The notes beneath the pieces were generated by a model. It worked only from the letters and a program-made list of their open reading frames with translations, was not told the DNA's origin and did no database searches. Both the position numbers and the translations under genes were made by a program. Positions 42,156 through 45,626 of a stretch of DNA of 45,626 bases are shown here, in pieces. Numbering within the stretch: the first letter of the stretch is position 1; the number at the start of each line of letters is the position of its first letter. Origin of the DNA: Clostridia bacterium (GTDB lineage Bacteria; Bacillota; Clostridia; Oscillospirales; CAG-272); assembly GCA_017472285.1 (NCBI GenBank), contig JAFUQQ010000054.1:1-45626 (forward strand), in the 5' to 3' direction.

Positions 42156-42369
42156 GAAAAAAACACCTCTTTTTTCAAAAAATATCTTTTCTATCAAGGT
42201 TTTTTATGCTATAATAAAAACGTAATAAAAATGATAACCTTATCTTTTTTTATTATATCCCTTTTTCCGAACATTGTCAAGACCAAATTCGGCAGCTCTC
42301 ACAAAACGTATCTTTGCATATGCTCTTTTTTAGATAAAATATCTCAAAATCAACGGAAAGGAACATCTT

Positions 42370-42975
42370 ATGTCAAAAATCAAATGGAAAGGCGGTGCCT
42401 TGATCGCTCCCGTGCCGCCCGCAATGATCTCCTGTATGGGTGCAGACGGAAAACCCAATATCTTAACGATCGCCTGGACGGGTATCCTTTGCACCCATCC
42501 GCCGAAGACCTATATTTCCGTGCGTCCGTCCCGTCATTCTTATCCTTTAATTAAAGAGAGCGGTGAATTTGTCATCAATCTCACAACGAAGGAATTGACA
42601 CGCGCAGCAGATTTCTGCGGCATGAAAACAGGGAAAAAAGTCGATAAATTCAAAGAATGTAAACTGACGGCGGATTTTGATCCGGATTTTCCCGAATTTG
42701 CCTGTCCCGCCATCGCGGAATCTCCGATGTCAATCTATTGTAAGGTTGCGGAGATCGTTCCGCTCGGTTCACATGATATGTTCATCGCGGACGTTGTCGG
42801 CATCAGCGTGGATGATAAATTGATCGATTCCACAGGTAAGCTTTGTCTGGATAAGGCAGGACTGACTGCATTTGCACACGGGGAATATTTTGAACTCGGC
42901 AAAAAAATCGGTAATTTCGGTTTTTCCGTCGCAAAGAAAAAGAAACGTCCCACACAGCCCAAAAAGAAAGATTGA
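42370..42975 (+). CDS. Flavin reductase-like split-barrel flavoprotein
   Basis: This 201-residue FMN-binding protein of the flavin-reductase fold (PF01613) carries APVPPAMISCMGADGKPNILTIAWTGILCTHPPKTYISVRPSR at the N-terminus and GEFVINLTTKELTRAADFCGMKTG in the middle. A Lys-rich C-tail is present (KKKKRPTQPKKK). In anaerobes these are often oxidoreductases of unclear substrate. SD GGAAAGGAA lies 6-8 bases before the ATG. It is monocistronic, divergent from the protease locus. Confidence 0.93.
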   Translation: MSKIKWKGGALIAPVPPAMISCMGADGKPNILTIAWTGILCTHPPKTYISVRPSRHSYPLIKESGEFVINLTTKELTRAADFCGMKTGKKVDKFKECKLTADFDPDFPEFACPAIAESPMSIYCKVAEIVPLGSHDMFIADVVGISVDDKLIDSTGKLCLDKAGLTAFAHGEYFELGKKIGNFGFSVAKKKKRPTQPKKKD

Positions 42976-42987
42976 ATCCATAAAATC

Positions 42988-43017
42988 AAGGGAAGATGCA
43001 AAAAAACATCTTCCCTT
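42988..43017. terminator. Terminator between flavin reductase and methyltransferase
   Basis: AAGGGAAGATG (42988-42998) pairs with CATCTTCCCTT (43007-43017) and is followed by TTATC. The position suits the plus-strand gene (12 bases past its stop). The minus-strand gene ends at 43102; 43018-43101 shows nothing. Confidence 0.75.
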
Positions 43018-43101
43018 TTATCATCTACTAAGAAATTGCTCAAAATCAATCTCGCCGTTTTGCATCGTTTGGATACACACAAGACTCTGATAGGCGAGCA
43101 A

Positions 43102-43842
43102 TTAGCAGCGGCACTTTGCCGCTTTTCTGACAAAAACCGTCGCGGAAAAAGCACATTGTTCATTGATATCCACTGGAACAAAGTCTTCCACGTCAAAACC
43201 CGCTTTCGACATTTCTTCCCGATAGCCTTTTTCCGTTTTTGCCCTTGCCGCGAGCAAAGGAATATAACAATCGATACCATCTCTTGACGTGCGTTTCATT
43301 GGCGTATCGTAATCCTCGCCGCTGATGCGTTTCCAATGCTCAAAAGAGGAAACTTCGCCTTCGTAAGCGTCTTTTCTGTAAGATTCTCTGAAAAAGAGCA
43401 TAGGCACATTTTCTTTTAAGACTGCACAGGCATTTTTCAGATAAGCGTTTCGGTCGCTGTCTGTGATGAGCATATGAAGTCCCATGCAGTCCAGTGCCGC
43501 ATCATAAGGAGCATCCGGTGCCTTTTCCTTGACCATATCCAAAACCCAAACGCTCGCGTTTGGATACGGCGCAAGCGATTCTTTAGCCTTTTTGACGGCA
43601 GAAGGGGAAATATCAAATCCTGTGTAGATACAGCCGAGTTCAGAGAGGATAACGCCGCACGCGCCTTCTCCGCAAGCAAATTCCGCGACTTTCTTTCCTT
43701 GCAGGTCGTTCGTTTCCACCCAATTTTTTAAGGTTTCATAAAGTATCGCATCATCAGGAGAATGTCCCCAACGGGAGAACCCCGCTTCGTATACGGCTTG
43801 ATACCGTTTTTCATATGCGAAATAATATGGTTTTTCGTTCAT
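43102..43842 (-). CDS. Class I SAM-dependent methyltransferase
   Basis: This 246-residue small-molecule or general methyltransferase has motif I VAEFACGEGACGVILSELG (about 50-68), a following acidic FDISPSAV, and LDCMGLHML in the position of motif IV. No substrate-specific signature is evident. ATG 43842 with AGAGGTGG 5 bases upstream is preferred to GTG 43851, which lies in the SD. It stands alone downstream of the ECF locus, 53 bases from it, on the same strand. Confidence 0.85.
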   Translation of the reverse strand: MNEKPYYFAYEKRYQAVYEAGFSRWGHSPDDAILYETLKNWVETNDLQGKKVAEFACGEGACGVILSELGCIYTGFDISPSAVKKAKESLAPYPNASVWVLDMVKEKAPDAPYDAALDCMGLHMLITDSDRNAYLKNACAVLKENVPMLFFRESYRKDAYEGEVSSFEHWKRISGEDYDTPMKRTSRDGIDCYIPLLAARAKTEKGYREEMSKAGFDVEDFVPVDINEQCAFSATVFVRKAAKCRC

Positions 43843-43894
43843 ACCGTCCACCTCTTTTCGTTTTCGAACAGTATAGCATATCCGATAAAATTTG

Positions 43895-44854
43895 TCAATC
43901 GATTCCTAAAATATCATTCACGGTATAGACCTTATCTTCGTCAATCGGCTCGCTATGGATACCGGAATATTCATAAAAGAAGCCGCCTGTCGCCGTATAT
44001 TTCAGGGAGTCAATCTCCGTACCGTCAGAAAGAATGATCTCAAGATACCGCCCGTCCCTTCCAAGTGAAGTATCAAAATCATAAGATAGCGGAGTTTCCC
44101 GTTTCGGATAAGATTCATCGCTATAAAAATGCGTTTGGGCAATGATCCCATAAAGTGTTTCTATGCTCTCCCTATCTGTAATCGTCTTTTTGCCAATTTC
44201 TCTTTGCACAGCCCTTCCCTCATCGATATTGTGGGCCGTTTCGGGCAAAACTTTGATCTTTTCAATTTGGTTTGCATCAGAAAGGCCGTAAATTTCCGCA
44301 AAAACTTCGCCGTAGGTATAAGGGGTAACGTCCGTTTCTCCCGTTATATTGGGCGCAAGCCACAGATGCGATGCATCCGTTATAAAAGCAGAAAATTCCC
44401 AAAGAGAAAGCTCTCCGTTTTCGGAACAGATCAGATATTGCAGATTATCAATACCCTTGATATAATACCATTCTCGGTAAACACGATGCTCCAACTGATA
44501 AAGCTCATAAGGAACCGTATATTCTTCCGTCATATAAAGCTCCCCTTTGAAGCGCGCAAGCTTTTCCGTATCGACACCGTCATAAGTATTATGATATTTC
44601 GCCGCCCTGTTTCCAATGGGAATAACGGTAAGAGCAAAAGTATAATCACTATAAGAAATACTCTCCTGCATTTTCAGAAACATATGAAAATCCGATCGTA
44701 CCACACTCATGAAAAGAATCCCCACCACAAGCAGAATACAAGCCGCCGTACCGAGAACACTCATCCAATATCTTTTTTTCTTTTTCGGTGCCGCTTCTTC
44801 AATATATTCGAGTTTCACATCACTCAGCGCATTCAAAAGCATTTTATTTGTCAT
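43895..44854 (-). CDS. Single-pass membrane protein, probable regulator paired with the ECF sigma factor
   Basis: This 319-residue protein has a short cytoplasmic N-terminus (1-29, MTNKMLLNALSDVKLEYIEEAAPKKKKR), one membrane helix (30-51) and about 265 residues outside. The layout fits an anti-sigma factor, although no zinc-binding HxxxCxxC motif is present, so the mode of holding the sigma is not shown. The extracytoplasmic part shows no recognised domain. ATG 44854 overlaps the sigma stop by 11 bases, with GGAGG 9-10 bases upstream, inside the sigma gene. The open frame extends to 44923, but those codons read through the sigma gene. Confidence 0.75.
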   Translation of the reverse strand: MTNKMLLNALSDVKLEYIEEAAPKKKKRYWMSVLGTAACILLVVGILFMSVVRSDFHMFLKMQESISYSDYTFALTVIPIGNRAAKYHNTYDGVDTEKLARFKGELYMTEEYTVPYELYQLEHRVYREWYYIKGIDNLQYLICSENGELSLWEFSAFITDASHLWLAPNITGETDVTPYTYGEVFAEIYGLSDANQIEKIKVLPETAHNIDEGRAVQREIGKKTITDRESIETLYGIIAQTHFYSDESYPKRETPLSYDFDTSLGRDGRYLEIILSDGTEIDSLKYTATGGFFYEYSGIHSEPIDEDKVYTVNDILGID

Positions 44855-45410
44855 AAAAAAATCCCTCCCGTTCCAGTATTTTTTGTAATTTCTTTCTTGT
44901 GCGGAAAAGTATGATGCGGACATTGCCCTCGCTCATATGAAAATCCCGCGCGATCTCTTTCAGAGAAGAAAGATACCAATACCGCCGCATAAAAATTTTT
45001 CTCGTCTGCATCGGCAATTCCGCGAGAAAACGGTTTAAAATATCCGCCATTTCCTTTTCCGCGATGGCTTTTTCCACCGTATCATCGGAAGCAATACATT
45101 CCGCAAGTTCTTCTAAAACGAGTGCCGTTTCTCCGCCGCCCCGCTTTTCCGCGGTATATTTTTCATATAAACCCAGAGCAAGATTGCGCGTGATCTTGCC
45201 AAGATATGCACAAAAATGAAGCGGACGTTCGGGCGGAATCCGATCCCACGTTTTCAAATACGTATCGTTTACACATTCTTCACTGTCTTCATGATTCTTC
45301 AAAATATGATGTGCGACCGTATAACAGTATTTTCCGTATTTTTCAGCAGTTTTCGCGATCGCTTTTTCCGACCGCGCAAAATATAGGGCAATGATCTCCT
45401 GATCGTTCAT
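44844..45410 (-). CDS. ECF-type RNA polymerase sigma factor
   Basis: This 188-residue factor has region 2 (HEDSEECVNDTYLKTWDRIPP, then FCAYLGKITRNLAL) and region 4 (LPMQTRKIFMRRYWYLSSLKEIARDFHMSEGNVRIILFRTRKKL). ATG 45410 with AAAGGAG 7 bases upstream is used; ATG 45416 is too close. It is the only ECF factor of the window with a separate partner gene, and shares 11 bases with it. A possible autoregulated promoter is at 45456-45481. Confidence 0.92.
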   Translation of the reverse strand: MNDQEIIALYFARSEKAIAKTAEKYGKYCYTVAHHILKNHEDSEECVNDTYLKTWDRIPPERPLHFCAYLGKITRNLALGLYEKYTAEKRGGGETALVLEELAECIASDDTVEKAIAEKEMADILNRFLAELPMQTRKIFMRRYWYLSSLKEIARDFHMSEGNVRIILFRTRKKLQKILEREGFFYDK

Positions 45411-45455
45411 TATCATTCTCCTTTCATAATACGATAAAGTGCTTTCATTCATAAA

Positions 45456-45481
45456 GACAGAAAAATTTTCGTTTCGTTACA
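45456..45481 (-). promoter_or_regulatory. Possible ECF-type promoter of the sigma operon
   Basis: On the minus strand TGTAAC (45476-45481) and TGTC (45456-45459) are 16 bases apart, like the AAC / CGTC boxes of ECF promoters. The match is partial, and the leader would be about 45 bases. Confidence 0.35.
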
Positions 45482-45541
45482 TATATTAATGTGAGTTCGA
45501 TGAAAATTCATGTAGAAAACTAAAATGAAGATTTTGCCAAG

Positions 45542-45583
45542 GCCTTCACCTTTGGGGAAGGTGGCAGCGAAGCTGACGGATGA
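45542..45583. repeat. Intergenic repeat, family D (partial)
   Basis: GCCTTCACCTTTGGGGAAGG forms a short hairpin, followed by GTGGCAGCGAAGCTGACGG and ATGAGG. This pattern is familiar as an interspersed sequence in gut clostridia. Only one copy lies in the window, so the family claim is from recall. Confidence 0.45.
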
Positions 45584-45626
45584 GGTTTTGTCACCATTAT
45601 CACCTTTTTTGCTTTGATTATGTTCA

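Noticed and set aside
1..45626. tRNA or rRNA genes
   Set aside because: I saw no cloverleaf with a GGTTCGA-type T-arm and no conserved rRNA blocks on either strand by eye.

Overview
The window looks like chromosomal DNA of an endospore-forming member of the Bacillota, most likely an uncultured gut-type clostridium (class Clostridia). The support is a full-length spoIVA, strong AAGGAGG-type ribosome binding sites with frequent TTG and GTG starts, TTGACA/TATAAT promoters with 17-bp spacing, Bacillota-type gene clusters (rplI-dnaB, tilS-hpt, ylmH), and many intergenic hairpin repeats of the kind common in gut clostridia. The exact family cannot be read from the sequence. I found no rRNA, tRNA, CRISPR array, transposase or phage gene.

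Layout. 1-3.1 kb: an autoregulated BlaI/BlaR1-type repressor and membrane metalloprotease pair. 3.3-8.7 kb: a plus-strand three-gene unit of two ABC exporters, each with an N-terminal PH-like domain and zinc ribbon, flanking a DUF1854 protein. 9-10.3 kb: an ECF sigma factor fused to a long unknown domain. 10.4-22.2 kb, all minus strand: tpiA, pgk, a U32 peptidase-family gene, mltG, a degenerate CPBP protein, 5-formyl-THF cyclo-ligase, a DJ-1/PfpI protein, tmk, ftsK/spoIIIE and uppP. 22.8-24.8 kb: a plus-strand ADP-ribosylglycohydrolase-family and esterase pair. 25-28.4 kb: spoIVA and proS. 28.8-31.4 kb: a second, 867-residue ECF sigma fusion. 31.6-35.5 kb: hpt, tilS, dnaB, rplI. 35.7-39.5 kb: rlmA-like, ylmH, ppa (plus), mnmM/ytqB-like and an alpha/beta hydrolase. 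39.6-42.2 kb: a secreted, membrane-anchored M6 metalloprotease and a 32-residue membrane peptide. 42.4-43.8 kb: a flavin reductase and a methyltransferase. 43.9-45.4 kb: a conventional ECF sigma factor with an overlapping membrane partner.

Most of the window is housekeeping. The parts that look least described are (i) the ABC-DUF1854-ABC unit, with a matching structured element directly after the stop codon of each ABC gene; (ii) the two sigma fusions, each with a strong Shine-Dalgarno sequence and in-frame ATG exactly where the sigma domain ends (residues 171 and 176), so each gene may make both a fusion and a free C-terminal protein; the third sigma locus has the same signal but separate overlapping genes; and (iii) at least five families of intergenic palindromic repeats, one of which supplies the last codons and stop of the large sigma fusion.

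All function calls come from reading motifs by eye; no database search was run.
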